Counted from the first letter of the stretch, positions 8,216 to 18,338 are shown. The stretch is DNA of 64,000 nucleotides from Leeuwenhoekiella sp. MAR_2009_132 (GCF_000687915.1 NZ_JHZY01000004.1:1560001-1624000), one strand, 5' to 3'. Made by a program: numbers and translations. Notes: a model not told the origin generated them from the letters alone.

Positions 8216-11200
8216 CGCACAATAATTTTTTTAGATTGGCCGCCTTTGCTATTGCCTATACGTACAATATAAACTCCACTTGCGGCGTACGACATGTCGA
8301 GATCGTATTTAAAACTTCCGTATTCATTTTTAATCCAGTTTTCTGCAAGTTTTTGTCCTGAAATTGAGAAAACGGTGACCGCCATTTTATCCCTTACTTC
8401 TGTTGTACTCAGCGATACTTGAAATTGATTTTTATCAGTTTCTATAATGACCAGGTCTCCATCTGGAAATATATTTTCTTCCACGGAAAGACTGTTAAAA
8501 ATACGTACGCTAAAATCTGTTATACGACCGTATGCGATATCATCACAAGGGTCTAGCAAGTCACCTCCAAATTCGCTGTCTTTACTACGTAAGCGCATTC
8601 TGTACGTGCCTAAACTTACTCCTGCTGGCAGTGTAAGTTCAAAAGGTGTATTTCTATTCGCTAAGGGAATAGTGTTATTAGAAACCAGTTCTGAGGCTTC
8701 AAACGTGCCGTTGTTGTTTAAGTCTATAAAAATAGCATAACCTGTATTTTCAAAACCGGCTTGCAATTGACCGGTGTAGGGGTTGCTCTGTATATCAAGG
8801 TCAAATATAATATCTGTATTGTCGCTATAACCGTCTGAAGTACATGTCGTGGTTATCGTTGTGCCTTCTAAGCTTATACTTGTAATACCGTCATTGGCCA
8901 GGGTACAGTTTGCCATAGGAGTACAATATGAACTTATAATTTCTTGAGTAATACTATTATTCGCAGCATTACTATCTGTGGCTAAATTAGTACCGGTGCT
9001 TATGGTATAAGGGCGTAATTCTGAAAAGTCTTCTGATGCGGTGAATGTATAATTTGCTGTAGATTCTGCAGCAATTGTTGCCGTAAAGGTTTCGGTTACA
9101 CGTGCGCCGTTATCTACCTCATAATATACCGGAAAATTTGTTTGCGGGGCAGTCCCAAAGTTTGTGATTTCAATAGAAATACTTTCACTGTTACCCAGTC
9201 GCGTTTGAGATTGTGGTTTTAACAGCGCTGTTACCCCTAAGTCATTTTGCCATAGATGTTCTACAGCTTTTACAACCGCATCATTAGAGGTGTCCTCATC
9301 TGTAGGGAGAGCAGTTTGAGCCGAAATCGTGTAGCGTTGACCCATGCTAGATAAATCTGCAGTTTGCATAAATGTGTATGTTGCAAATTCATTAAAAGCG
9401 AGAGTTCCTGTAAATGTTTCAGTAATTACGCTGCCATTATTTATGCTATAGGATATTGGGAAATTAGATTGTGTTGCAGTCCCTGCATTACGCAGTGTTA
9501 CCGTAATAGTTTCCGTATTTGTTAGGGTACCTTCTTCTGGAGTATCTATAGAAACCACCTGCAAATCATTTGCAAGATCTGGAGCGAGCTTAAAAACACT
9601 TATTAAGTCTTTACGTTCTGCATTAAAATATTCTGTAATAAACCAGAATGTATTTCCGTCTACAGGATCTACAGTTAAATGTGTATAATCTGCATAGCGT
9701 TCTGAAGCACTAACCCCTGTACTGGCTCTAATGAGCGCTTCGGGAACAGACATTTGTCCTAACGGGTCGTTTGCATAGCGCCCCGTGTAATTTATGGTGA
9801 CAGGTGTACTTGTACTTACCGTTGTATACCCCATCCCTATAGTTCCTTGTGAGTCCATCGCCATACTGGCTGCAAAAGCATTATTTCCGGTAGGTGATAC
9901 ATAAGTGCCTTCCTGAAAAACAGTCCATGGTTGGCCATCACCGGTTTGTCTCATTTCGTACCAGCGTATTCCAGCTTGTTCCTGACCGGCCGGTGCGACA
10001 TTTACAGCAAAGTTGAAAACAGCTGAATTATAGGTAGGAAATTTTCTAAACTGAGCTTGATTCATTATCGTCCCCTGCAAGGCATCAATATCTGGTCCTG
10101 CGGGCTGCGGAAGATTTGAAAAAGCGCCTCCATCAAATACGCTGTTAAAATCTGAAACGGTAATGATGCGAGGTTGTGAAATTGCCGAATTTTGAGGAGT
10201 CGTCCAGTCAACATTCACATCCCATAATTTGAGGTGATCATCTGTAACGCCAGACCAGGAATCATCTTGTAAAAAAACGACTGTTGCGGGCCCACTTGCA
10301 GGAGCTTCCGGACTACTAACATTAAAAAACTGCGGACTAAAAAAGCCATTGGTTTGCAGAGTGGGTAAACTGAAGCCTAAAAAACCAACATTTGTAAGAC
10401 CTTGTAACATTTTTTCGCGTTCCATAACAAATATGGCGTCACTTTGATTTCCCTGTCGGTCTGTATTTATGGTAATATTTGAGGTGATATAATAGCCATC
10501 GTGCCACACCGAATATTTAGGATAATCAGGAAATTCACCGGTTTCAAAACCTGCTGTATATACATACCAGCCATCATTAACCGGGTCTGGACCTTTACAG
10601 ATTGCTATATTTAAACCATTAACGCCACCCGAATCATTGTCTTTCTCAAACTCTGTTATTATAAATCGATCTGCAGGTGCATCATATAAAACAATAGGGT
10701 CACCTTCGGTATTGCCTTCAAACAGCGTTCCTAAAGAAGCCTCGTCTACTAAAAGATTTCCTTGTTTATCATAGATTTTAAAACCGGCATTCCAGGCAGC
10801 TACATAATGATTAGGCCCTACTGCTCCTGTAGGATCTGAAGGTGTGAAGCGAGAGGTATTGGCTTCAAAAACCCGAATAGGTTCTGGAATATAAGATTTT
10901 GTAGGACTTTTGCTTTTCTGGGTTTTTAGCAGAGGATCACCATCTTTAGGAAAACCTTTACCAGGAACAACTTGATTTGTGGTACGTCTTTTAGGGTTTA
11001 TTTCCTGAATTTCGGTAGCTTTTAAAGGAGTTTGAAAAATTCCCTTTTCGATTTGAGAGGTTAAACTTGGTACTTCCTTCACAAATTGAATTGATCTTAT
11101 TAGTGAAGGGCCTTCAATTTCCTGAGCTTTTAAGGATTCTGAAACAAAAAAGAATAGGCTAAATAGCGGAATTAGTAAATAGGCTTGCTTCTTAAATAAA

Positions 11201-11220
11201 AACCTGTAAATCTTTATCAT
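8212..11220 (-). CDS. T9SS type A secreted protein with CARDB-like repeats and GEVED domain
   Basis: A 1002-aa protein. After a signal peptide comes a large region (about 90-545) with FTPSDPTGAVGPNHYVAAWN near its start, a pattern typical of secreted Bacteroidota proteins and probably a beta-propeller-like fold. Two repeats resembling CARDB/APHP adhesion modules follow at about 553-650 and 657-760 (LQVVSIDTPEEGTLTNTETI and LGVTALLKPQSQTRLGNSES). A GEVED-type domain begins near residue 763 (YCTPMANCT) and runs to about 905. The final 80 residues are a type A sorting tail (SISGQKLAENW, then ASGVYIVRIGN, then KKIIVR). It should be exported by Sec, moved across the outer membrane by the type IX system and cleaved at the tail. 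The substrate is unknown. Confidence 0.85.
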   Translation of the reverse strand: MIKIYRFLFKKQAYLLIPLFSLFFFVSESLKAQEIEGPSLIRSIQFVKEVPSLTSQIEKGIFQTPLKATEIQEINPKRRTTNQVVPGKGFPKDGDPLLKTQKSKSPTKSYIPEPIRVFEANTSRFTPSDPTGAVGPNHYVAAWNAGFKIYDKQGNLLVDEASLGTLFEGNTEGDPIVLYDAPADRFIITEFEKDNDSGGVNGLNIAICKGPDPVNDGWYVYTAGFETGEFPDYPKYSVWHDGYYITSNITINTDRQGNQSDAIFVMEREKMLQGLTNVGFLGFSLPTLQTNGFFSPQFFNVSSPEAPASGPATVVFLQDDSWSGVTDDHLKLWDVNVDWTTPQNSAISQPRIITVSDFNSVFDGGAFSNLPQPAGPDIDALQGTIMNQAQFRKFPTYNSAVFNFAVNVAPAGQEQAGIRWYEMRQTGDGQPWTVFQEGTYVSPTGNNAFAASMAMDSQGTIGMGYTTVSTSTPVTINYTGRYANDPLGQMSVPEALIRASTGVSASERYADYTHLTVDPVDGNTFWFITEYFNAERKDLISVFKLAPDLANDLQVVSIDTPEEGTLTNTETITVTLRNAGTATQSNFPISYSINNGSVITETFTGTLAFNEFATYTFMQTADLSSMGQRYTISAQTALPTDEDTSNDAVVKAVEHLWQNDLGVTALLKPQSQTRLGNSESISIEITNFGTAPQTNFPVYYEVDNGARVTETFTATIAAESTANYTFTASEDFSELRPYTISTGTNLATDSNAANNSITQEIISSYCTPMANCTLANDGITSISLEGTTITTTCTSDGYSDNTDIIFDLDIQSNPYTGQLQAGFENTGYAIFIDLNNNGTFEASELVSNNTIPLANRNTPFELTLPAGVSLGTYRMRLRSKDSEFGGDLLDPCDDIAYGRITDFSVRIFNSLSVEENIFPDGDLVIIETDKNQFQVSLSTTEVRDKMAVTVFSISGQKLAENWIKNEYGSFKYDLDMSYAASGVYIVRIGNSKGGQSKKIIVR

Positions 11221-11273
11221 AACGTATAAATAGGGTCTATAAATGTACGAAAGTTACCAGTATACGGATTAAA

Positions 11274-11295
11274 AAAAGCCCCGTTAAGGGCTTTT
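11274..11295 (-). terminator. Terminator of glycyl-tRNA synthetase gene
   Basis: Stem AAAAGCCC / GGGCTTTT with loop CGTTAA, 22 nt past the stop. The A-run on the plus strand gives the minus-strand transcript its T-run. Confidence 0.75.
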
Positions 11296-11317
11296 AATAA
11301 AAATATATTGCTTAGAA

Positions 11318-12856
11318 TTAAGATTTCATCCAATTTTTGAAATCGATCTTATCATGAAGTATTGTATTTAATTCAGAAATTTTCACTCGTTTCTGTTCCA
11401 TAGTATCCCGGTCACGTATGGTTACGCTGTCGTCTTCTAAGGTGTCGTGATCTACAGTTATACAAAATGGTGTTCCTGCAGCATCCTGACGGCGGTATCT
11501 GCGACCTACAGCATCTTTCTCGTCGTAAGCAACGTTAAAATCCCACTTAAGATCATCTATGATTTTACGGGCCACTTCGGGTAGACCGTCTTTTTTAACA
11601 AGTGGTAAAATAGCTGCTTTAACAGGAGCTAATATTGCCGGTAATTTTAAAACCGTACGCGTAGAACCGTTTTCTAATTCTTCTTCTTCAAGAGATTGTG
11701 AGAAGACAGCTAAGAACATACGGTCCAGACCTATTGAGGTTTCTACCACATAAGGCACATAGCTTTCGTTTAATTCAGGATCAAAAAATTGTAGTTTTTT
11801 ACCCGAATGCTCTTCGTGAGCTTTAAGGTCAAAGTCTGTACGACTATGTATTCCTTCTAATTCTTTAAAACCAAAAGGGAAATTAAATTCGATATCTGCA
11901 GCTGCGTTTGCGTAGTGAGCAAGTTTCTCGTGATCGTGAAAACGGTAATTTTCTCTTCCTAAACCTAAAGATAAATGCCAGTTTAAGCGTGTTTCTTTCC
12001 AGTGCTCATACCACTTAAGTTCTTCACCAGGACGTACAAAAAATTGCATTTCCATTTGTTCAAACTCGCGCATTCTAAAGATAAATTGTCTTGCAACAAT
12101 CTCGTTTCTAAAAGCCTTACCGGTTTGAGCAATCCCAAAAGGAATTTTCATTCTACCGCTTTTCTGAACATTTAAGAAGTTTACAAAGATACCCTGAGCC
12201 GTTTCCGGTCTTAAGTATAAATCTGTTGCTGTCTCTGCAGAAGCACCTAATTTTGTACCAAACATGAGGTTAAATTGACGCACATCTGTCCAGTTTTTTG
12301 AACCTGTGTCAGGATCTGCAATTCCTAGTTCTTCAATTAGAGCTTTAACATCAGCAAGATCTTCAGCTTCTAAAGAACGCGCCATACGTTTTAAGATGGT
12401 TTCCTGCTCTTCGCGGTATCTAAGAACTCTTGGGTTTGTACTTACAAATTCGGCTTCATCAAAAGCATCGCCAAAGCGCTTTTTAGCTTTCTCGATTTCT
12501 TTTTGTGCCTTCTGATTTATTTTTTCGGCATAATCTTCAATTAAGACATCTGCGCGGTATCTTTTTTTAGAATCTTTATTATCTATAAGTGGGTCGTTAA
12601 ATGCCTCAACGTGACCTGAAGCCTTCCAGGTAGTAGGATGCATAAAAATCGAAGCGTCAAGGCCTACAATATTTTCATTCATTTGCACCATACTTTTCCA
12701 CCAGTAATCTCTAATGTTTTTCTTAAGCTCTGCTCCGTTCTGACCGTAGTCATATACCGCGCTTAACCCATCATAAATTTCACTGCTTCCAAAAATGTAT
12801 CCGTATTCTTTAGCGTGAGATATTACCTTTTTAAAATGATCTTCCTGTTGTGCCAT
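11318..12856 (-). CDS. glyQS: Glycine--tRNA ligase (single-chain, class II)
   Basis: A 512-aa homodimeric-type glycyl-tRNA synthetase. The N-terminus (GYIFGSSEIYDGLSAVYDYGQNG) and class II motifs are clear: motif 2 in AFRNEIVARQFIFRMREFEQMEMQ and motif 3 in SIGLDRMFLAVF. The anticodon-binding domain occupies the last about 110 residues (LPAILAPVKAAILPLVKK... AVGRRYRRQDAAGTPFCIT). It charges tRNA-Gly in the cytoplasm. Length and domain order are as in Bacteroidota and archaeal/eukaryotic-type enzymes, and not the bacterial alpha2beta2 form (hence glyQS rather than separate glyQ and glyS). Confidence 0.96.
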   Translation of the reverse strand: MAQQEDHFKKVISHAKEYGYIFGSSEIYDGLSAVYDYGQNGAELKKNIRDYWWKSMVQMNENIVGLDASIFMHPTTWKASGHVEAFNDPLIDNKDSKKRYRADVLIEDYAEKINQKAQKEIEKAKKRFGDAFDEAEFVSTNPRVLRYREEQETILKRMARSLEAEDLADVKALIEELGIADPDTGSKNWTDVRQFNLMFGTKLGASAETATDLYLRPETAQGIFVNFLNVQKSGRMKIPFGIAQTGKAFRNEIVARQFIFRMREFEQMEMQFFVRPGEELKWYEHWKETRLNWHLSLGLGRENYRFHDHEKLAHYANAAADIEFNFPFGFKELEGIHSRTDFDLKAHEEHSGKKLQFFDPELNESYVPYVVETSIGLDRMFLAVFSQSLEEEELENGSTRTVLKLPAILAPVKAAILPLVKKDGLPEVARKIIDDLKWDFNVAYDEKDAVGRRYRRQDAAGTPFCITVDHDTLEDDSVTIRDRDTMEQKRVKISELNTILHDKIDFKNWMKS

Positions 12857-12961
12857 TTAGTATGTTGCTTTTGTAATTGGTATAAGAGGTCTCTCCATTG
12901 AGAAACAGCCGGTAAAAATAAAAAAACCGGAGCAATGAAGTGGAATTTTAAAGGATTGTTT

Positions 12962-13843
12962 TTATTCTAATTCTAAGACGCTATTACTTAATAAACGGTC
13001 GTTTTCAAATAAATTGATGCGGTAAATTCCCGGTAAAAATTCATCTATAGCCGGGTTTATGAGTACACACGATTCTACTTCTTCATTTTGATAAGCGATT
13101 TCCTGATAAGCGCTGTAGATTAAAATGTTTTCGCCAAAGGCTAAAGAAATACGTTCTCCCATAACATTGTTACGAGGATCTATAACCTGAATGTAAAAAT
13201 CGTGATCGCCGGCTCTGGCATATTCATTTGCGTTTACAGTATAACAAATCTCTAGTTTATCTATGCGGTTTGCGCGATCATTAGGTAATCGTTTACCGCT
13301 ACGTCGTAAAATAACTCCTGCAGAAGTAAACCTGCTAACTGTAAGCTGAGAACCTTTGGCAAGGTCATCTTTTAGGGTATTGTTTTGAACTTGTAATGAA
13401 TCTAATTGAACTACACTCTGATCAAAAGCTGCTTCTACCGTAGTTTTTTGAGATACCAGGAGCGCATTTGCAAGCATTAAACTATCTGTTTTTTTACGTA
13501 AGACATCTCGTTCATTCCGAAGAATACTCAATTCTCTTCGGTAATTTTGAATGGTAGTTTGAGAAGTCGTAGAATTTTCTAAACGATTCAGTAAATTTTG
13601 GATTCGTGATCTGGCTTCGCGCAGCTCTTTGCTCATAAGTTTACTGCTTTCAATTTCAGAGTTATACGTGACGAGCAGGTCACTTAATTCATTTTGAAGT
13701 AGTAACTTCTCTTCAGATAATGCGACTTTATTCGCAGTTAGCTCTTGATAGAATGAATAGGTATAAACTCCTAAGCCTAAAAGCAGAAAAAAAAGTATAC
13801 CGATTAGAATCTTTAAAGCATTGTTATTGCGATTAGCACTCAT
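12962..13843 (-). CDS. Membrane-anchored coiled-coil protein, unknown function
   Basis: A 293-aa protein. I place the start at the ATG at 13843 (MSANRNNNALKIL). An upstream in-frame TTG at 13888 would add 15 residues that do not look like a protein start. A short basic N-terminus is followed by one transmembrane segment (ILIGILFFLLLGLGVYTYSFY). A periplasmic coiled coil runs to about residue 165 (repeated LxxELxxLR-type heptads), and a C-terminal beta-rich domain of about 120 residues reads LEICYTVNANEYARAGDHDFYIQVIDP. It is divergent from the ComF-like gene, with starts 55 bp apart. I recognise the architecture from Flavobacteriia but not a function. It may link the inner membrane to an envelope partner. 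Confidence 0.65.
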   Translation of the reverse strand: MSANRNNNALKILIGILFFLLLGLGVYTYSFYQELTANKVALSEEKLLLQNELSDLLVTYNSEIESSKLMSKELREARSRIQNLLNRLENSTTSQTTIQNYRRELSILRNERDVLRKKTDSLMLANALLVSQKTTVEAAFDQSVVQLDSLQVQNNTLKDDLAKGSQLTVSRFTSAGVILRRSGKRLPNDRANRIDKLEICYTVNANEYARAGDHDFYIQVIDPRNNVMGERISLAFGENILIYSAYQEIAYQNEEVESCVLINPAIDEFLPGIYRINLFENDRLLSNSVLELE

Positions 13844-13897
13844 GCAAACGATTTTATATCTTAGTGTGAAGTTATAATTTTTAATCAAAATGAGATA

Positions 13898-14572
13898 ATG
13901 TCGCTACTCAAACTCTTTTATCCAGATCAATGTAGTGCTTGTGATGAATTACTCGGTATCGGAGAAAAACTCATTTGCACATCCTGCCGGCATGCGTTAC
14001 CTCTTGCTCATTTTCATACTACAACGTACAATCCTATATTAAAATTATTATACGGTAGAACTTCAGTAGAAAATGCTGCAGCTCTGTTTTATTTTGATAA
14101 AAAAACACGCGTACAACATCTTATTCACAATTTAAAATATAAGGGGCAGGAGCGGGTAAGTGCTTATTTAGGAGAATGGCTGGGCAGCGAGTTAATGGCT
14201 ACGGAAGCATTTAAAACTATTGATTGTGTGATTCCTGTACCATTACACAAAAAAAGACTGAAAGCTCGCGGATACAATCAAGTGGCCGGTTTTGGAAAAG
14301 CAATTGCTACTGCCTTGCAAAAACCATATTTAGATGATGTTTTGTATAGAACCAAAGCCACAAACACACAGGTTTTTTTAGGCAGAAGTTTTAGGAGTAC
14401 CGAAGTTATAGATTCGTTTGCGCTGCGCGAAAACAACACACTTGCAGGAAAACATATACTTTTAGTTGATGATTTAATAACAACAGGAGGTACAGTAGAA
14501 GGCTGCGCATTAGCATTAAATACCACAACAAATATTAAGTTGAGTGTAGCGGTCATGGCAATAGCCGTTTAG
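13898..14572 (+). CDS. ComF family phosphoribosyltransferase-like protein
   Basis: A 224-aa protein with an N-terminal four-cysteine zinc knuckle (CSACDELL... CTSC) and a type I phosphoribosyltransferase domain. The PRPP-binding loop reads ILLVDDLITTGGTV, and CVIPVPLHKKRLKARGYNQ is the usual ComF signature. ComF proteins act in DNA uptake during transformation in competent species. In other bacteria the role is less certain, and no other competence gene is in the window. Length and domains are complete. Confidence 0.9.
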   Translation: MSLLKLFYPDQCSACDELLGIGEKLICTSCRHALPLAHFHTTTYNPILKLLYGRTSVENAAALFYFDKKTRVQHLIHNLKYKGQERVSAYLGEWLGSELMATEAFKTIDCVIPVPLHKKRLKARGYNQVAGFGKAIATALQKPYLDDVLYRTKATNTQVFLGRSFRSTEVIDSFALRENNTLAGKHILLVDDLITTGGTVEGCALALNTTTNIKLSVAVMAIAV

Positions 14573-14678
14573 AAAGCCACGTTACTAAATGAAAATAGAT
14601 TTTTTATAGGTGTTTGCTAAAGTCTCAAAGCAGGTTTCTAGTATTAATCTTTAAAAATAATTGTTACTTTGCGCTGCT

Positions 14679-16295
14679 ATGTTTAAAAAAGGTTCACAGC
14701 TGTTTATCGTCTCGCTACTACTTCTCTTAGTAGTAAATTGTGCAAAAAGAGGTACACCTACCGGTGGCCCTAAAGATGAGACGCCTCCCGTTCTGGTAAG
14801 TGCAGATCCTCCTAACTATTCTACAAATTTTGAAGGGGATGAGATTCGCATTTATTTTGATGAATTTATTAAGCTGAAGGACCTAAATAAAAACCTTATT
14901 GTTTCTCCTCCTATGGATCCTAAGGCCTCCATAACACCTATGGGAAGCGCTTCTCGATTTATAGATATAAAAATTATGGACACTCTGATAGCGAATACAA
15001 CCTACGTATTCAACTTTGGGGAAAGTGTTACTGATAATAACGAAGGAAATCCGTTTTCCTTTTTTAAATATGTTTTTTCTACTGGTGATTATATAGATTC
15101 ATTAAAGGTAGTGGGTGTTATACGTGATGCACTTTTTCAAAAAGCAGATAATTATGTAACCGTTATGCTTTATGAAGCAGACTCTACATATACAGATTCT
15201 GTGGTTTATAAAAAAGTACCACGATATGTTACCAATACGTTAGACAGTTCTAATGTTTTTGAAATCACAAACGTGAAAGCAGGTCGCTACCGGTTAGCGG
15301 CTTTAAAAGATGCAGATAACAATTATACTTTTCAACCTGCAAAAGATAAAATTGCATTTTACGACTCATTTATAGAGGTGCCTACAGATTCTGTGTATGT
15401 GCTCAATCTTTTTAACGAAGAATTAGCGCCAGAAGTTAGCAGGCCTAAGCAAGCTGCTGCACAACGTATCGCATTCCCCTATAAGGGTAATCCAGACAGC
15501 ATAAATGTCGAGTTAATAAGTGCGCGTCCAGAAGGCTTTAAATCATTAATTACCCGCAAGAAAGATCAGGACTCTTTACAATACTGGTTTACTCCAAAAG
15601 TGCAGACAGATTCTCTTATTTTTAAAACACTAACAAGCAAAAAAACAGATACGGCTTACCTGCGTTTACGTAACTTAAAGCCAGATTCGTTGCAGATCAA
15701 CCCCGTTTCTACAGGTCTGGTTTTAGAAGAAGATTTTATATTAAACAGTACTATTCCTGTTGTCGCTGTTGACACTACAAAAATTTCAATACAACGTAAA
15801 GATTCAACATTTGTAAGCGATTTTAAGGTTGAGGTGTTTCCTAAAAAATTACAACTGAGTCTTAAATTTCTTACTGAAGAAAAGGAATCTTACGCAATCA
15901 CGATGCTTCCGGAGGCTCTTACAGATTTCTACGGAAGTAAAAATGACACGTTACGCTTCAGAGCCACCACTAAAGAATATTCAGATTATGGGGAATTTGA
16001 TATTACCTTAAAAGGGGCAGCAGAAGTACAACATATTGTACAACTCGTTACCGAAAAAGGTGATGTCAAACGTGAGCAAATAGGAGCAGTAGGGCAGTTA
16101 GAATTTAAATTTGATCGAATAGAGCCCGGCAAATATTTTGCACGAATAATCGTAGATCTTAATGCTAACGGAAAATTTGATACCGGTAATTTCTTAGAAC
16201 AACGACAGCCAGAGGAGGTTTTATATTACCCCAAGGAACTAGATATACGATCAGGATGGTATCCTAAAGAGACGTTTATTCTCAATCAGGAGTAA
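14679..16295 (+). CDS. Ig-like (Big_5/SbsA-type) domain lipoprotein
   Basis: A 538-aa protein starting at the ATG at 14679. The frame also has a TTG at 14661, but the ATG version gives a clean lipoprotein signal (MFKKGSQ, hydrophobic core, lipobox VVNC). The mature N-terminus RGTPTGGPKDETPP and ADPPNYSTNFEGDEIRIYFDEF are the start of a bacterial Ig-like domain of the SbsA type. More beta-rich domains follow, including a prealbumin-like stretch (VKAGRYRLAALKDADNNYTFQ). The end contains IEPGKYFARIIVDLNANGKFDTGN, another Ig/prealbumin-like unit. It is an envelope lipoprotein of unknown role. A TTACTTTG box sits 7 nt before the ATG, so the mRNA may be almost leaderless. Confidence 0.82.
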   Translation: MFKKGSQLFIVSLLLLLVVNCAKRGTPTGGPKDETPPVLVSADPPNYSTNFEGDEIRIYFDEFIKLKDLNKNLIVSPPMDPKASITPMGSASRFIDIKIMDTLIANTTYVFNFGESVTDNNEGNPFSFFKYVFSTGDYIDSLKVVGVIRDALFQKADNYVTVMLYEADSTYTDSVVYKKVPRYVTNTLDSSNVFEITNVKAGRYRLAALKDADNNYTFQPAKDKIAFYDSFIEVPTDSVYVLNLFNEELAPEVSRPKQAAAQRIAFPYKGNPDSINVELISARPEGFKSLITRKKDQDSLQYWFTPKVQTDSLIFKTLTSKKTDTAYLRLRNLKPDSLQINPVSTGLVLEEDFILNSTIPVVAVDTTKISIQRKDSTFVSDFKVEVFPKKLQLSLKFLTEEKESYAITMLPEALTDFYGSKNDTLRFRATTKEYSDYGEFDITLKGAAEVQHIVQLVTEKGDVKREQIGAVGQLEFKFDRIEPGKYFARIIVDLNANGKFDTGNFLEQRQPEEVLYYPKELDIRSGWYPKETFILNQE

Positions 16296-16308
16296 CAAAA
16301 AAACGGAA

Positions 16309-17076
16309 TTATTTAAGTTCAAATGCATCTTGATCTGCTAAAAAATTTAGGTGCTCCCGCGTTTCAGTCAAATGAGCTTTAGATAATTCTGCATATATGG
16401 TTTTTTCTTCAGCTTCCGCGAAAGCTAAAGTTGCTCCCAGACTGTCGTAAATTCCGCTGTAACCATTGTACTCATAGTTATTGCCATCTAAACCTACTCT
16501 ATTTACACCTATAGTGTAACACATATTTTCAATAGCTCTTGCTTTAAGCAAGGTATCCCAGGCAAAAATTCGTTTTTTAGGCCAGTTTGCCACATAGATA
16601 GCCACGTCATAATTAGTTGTATTACGTGCAAAAACCGGAAATCTCAAATCGTAACATACCTGTGCTAAAATCTGCCATCCTTTATAACTTATAACAACAG
16701 GCTTGTCACCACGTTCATAAACTTTATGTTCGCCCGCAAGAGTAAACCGGTGTCGCTTGTTATAAGTAGTAGCCTCACCTTCTGGCGTAACAAAATAAAA
16801 GCGATTGTAGTACTGCTCGTTTTCAAAAACCATAAGACTTCCTGCCAATGCACAATTTTGATCAGCTGCTTTAGCAAGCATCCAGTTTAAGGTTTCTCCC
16901 TGGTCTGCAATTCCTTGAGGTTGCATGCTAAAACCTGTCGAAAACATTTCTGGTAGCACAATAAGATTTACCTCGTGTTTAAGACTGTCAATTTTTTTAT
17001 CAAAATACGATCTGTTAGCTTCTGGATCTTCCCATTTTAAATCGGCTTGAATTGCGGCTACTTTTAAAGTCTTCAT
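16309..17076 (-). CDS. Nitrilase-superfamily amidohydrolase, omega-amidase (YafV/Nit2)-like
   Basis: A 255-aa carbon-nitrogen hydrolase. The catalytic triad is visible: Glu43 in LIVLPEMFSTGF, a Lys in YNKRHRF and the nucleophile Cys in AQVCYDLRFP. The combination of EMFSTGF with CYDLRFPVF is typical of the YafV / omega-amidase branch. That branch hydrolyses alpha-ketoglutaramate or alpha-ketosuccinamate to the ketoacid and ammonia, a repair step after transamination. It is full length for the family. The gene is convergent with the Ig-like lipoprotein gene, 13 bp apart. Confidence 0.88.
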   Translation of the reverse strand: MKTLKVAAIQADLKWEDPEANRSYFDKKIDSLKHEVNLIVLPEMFSTGFSMQPQGIADQGETLNWMLAKAADQNCALAGSLMVFENEQYYNRFYFVTPEGEATTYNKRHRFTLAGEHKVYERGDKPVVISYKGWQILAQVCYDLRFPVFARNTTNYDVAIYVANWPKKRIFAWDTLLKARAIENMCYTIGVNRVGLDGNNYEYNGYSGIYDSLGATLAFAEAEEKTIYAELSKAHLTETREHLNFLADQDAFELK

Positions 17077-17154
17077 AAACTTTATTTTTAATTACAGGAG
17101 TTTATAAGCATTTTTGAATACATTAAAAACGCTCTCATACTAGGTATAAAGTTA

Positions 17155-18309
17155 ATGTTATTAACCCGTAAACGTCAAATTCAATTTTGCCTCACTCTGC
17201 TTATACTCTTAAATTGGGTGTATGTGTTTAAGTATGGTTTTCGTTATTTTGAAGTTGTTGAGGTTACACTTATAGCCTTTTTATATACCGGGTTAGTAGT
17301 GGTATTAGTGGTTAAGTTTCCGAAGCGATTTAAACCTGTTCAACATATAGCAAACCATATCTTTTATGGACTTGTCGTATTGTTTTTTGCAATTACTATT
17401 TATATTAATCTTAAAGTAAATGGGTACGCTCTTCATATAGATCGCTGGTCTGCAATGACCGAAGGTATAGCAGCATTATTAAATGGAAATTATCCCTATA
17501 GCGCATTAGATCATCTAGGTGGCAGAACCTCTAATTTACCAACACTCTTTCTCATAGGATTGCCATTTTATCTTTTAGGAGATGTAGGGCTTTTACAGAG
17601 TTTTACCTTTTTAGTTTTTGCCGGTATTATTTATAAACTAATTAAATCACACGCAATACGCATCGTAAGTTTATTGTTGCTTATGAGTTCGTTGTGGTAT
17701 TTGTATGAGATTGTAGTAAAAAGTGATCTCGTGAGCAATACAATTCTTGTATTAGCAGGTCTTGTTTATCTATTTAAACTGACCAATAACGAAGGCCTAA
17801 AAAGAGCATTTTTGTTAGGTATTTTAGCGGGAATGCTAATTTTTACCCGTCTCGTTTTTGCGTTACCTGTTGGGATATTGTTTACTCTACCTTTTATAAA
17901 AGCATCTTTAAGTGAGCGAATTAAATTCCTTTTAGGATTTTTTACAGCGGCGATTTGCTTAGGAGCTTTGGTATTTTATACGTGTCCGTCTTTTGAGGTT
18001 TTCTATGCTGAAAATCCATTTACACTACAAAACAGGCAACTACCGTTGTGGCTGAGTTTGCTTTTAGCAGGGTTGTCTATTTATTTTTTAAGTAAATTAA
18101 AAACAGTTGAGCAACTTTTACGCAATAGCTTTGTGGCGCTTGCCATCCCGGTTGTCGTTGCTTTTTTTATTATTGTAAATGATACGGGATTTAAAGGCGC
18201 AATTATAGATTCTCATTTTGATATTACCTATTTCAACTTATTTACACCTTTTTTAGTGCTGTATCTTTCTTTACAACTTGATGCAAAGTATGTTGACAAT
18301 CACGCATAA
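17155..18309 (+). CDS. Polytopic membrane protein, possible GT-C-type glycosyltransferase
   Basis: A 384-aa protein with about ten hydrophobic segments. The loop after the second or third segment reads HIDRWSAMTEGIAALLNGNYPYSA. That Asp and the NGNYPY pattern recall the first periplasmic loop of mannosyltransferase-like GT-C enzymes (DUF2029/PMT type). Later loops are short, and no lipid-donor motif is recognisable. It probably transfers a sugar from a polyprenyl carrier in the inner membrane, but that is inferred from topology. It ends 2 bp before a strong bidirectional terminator shared with the cold-shock gene. Confidence 0.65.
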   Translation: MLLTRKRQIQFCLTLLILLNWVYVFKYGFRYFEVVEVTLIAFLYTGLVVVLVVKFPKRFKPVQHIANHIFYGLVVLFFAITIYINLKVNGYALHIDRWSAMTEGIAALLNGNYPYSALDHLGGRTSNLPTLFLIGLPFYLLGDVGLLQSFTFLVFAGIIYKLIKSHAIRIVSLLLLMSSLWYLYEIVVKSDLVSNTILVLAGLVYLFKLTNNEGLKRAFLLGILAGMLIFTRLVFALPVGILFTLPFIKASLSERIKFLLGFFTAAICLGALVFYTCPSFEVFYAENPFTLQNRQLPLWLSLLLAGLSIYFLSKLKTVEQLLRNSFVALAIPVVVAFFIIVNDTGFKGAIIDSHFDITYFNLFTPFLVLYLSLQLDAKYVDNHA

Positions 18310-18310
18310 A

Positions 18311-18338
18311 AAAACCCGCTACAGGTGAGCGGGTTTTT
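18311..18338 (+). terminator. Bidirectional terminator (membrane protein / cold-shock gene)
   Basis: A 10-bp perfect stem AAAACCCGCT / AGCGGGTTTT with loop ACAGGTG, flanked by A- and T-runs, sits between convergent genes. Confidence 0.85.
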
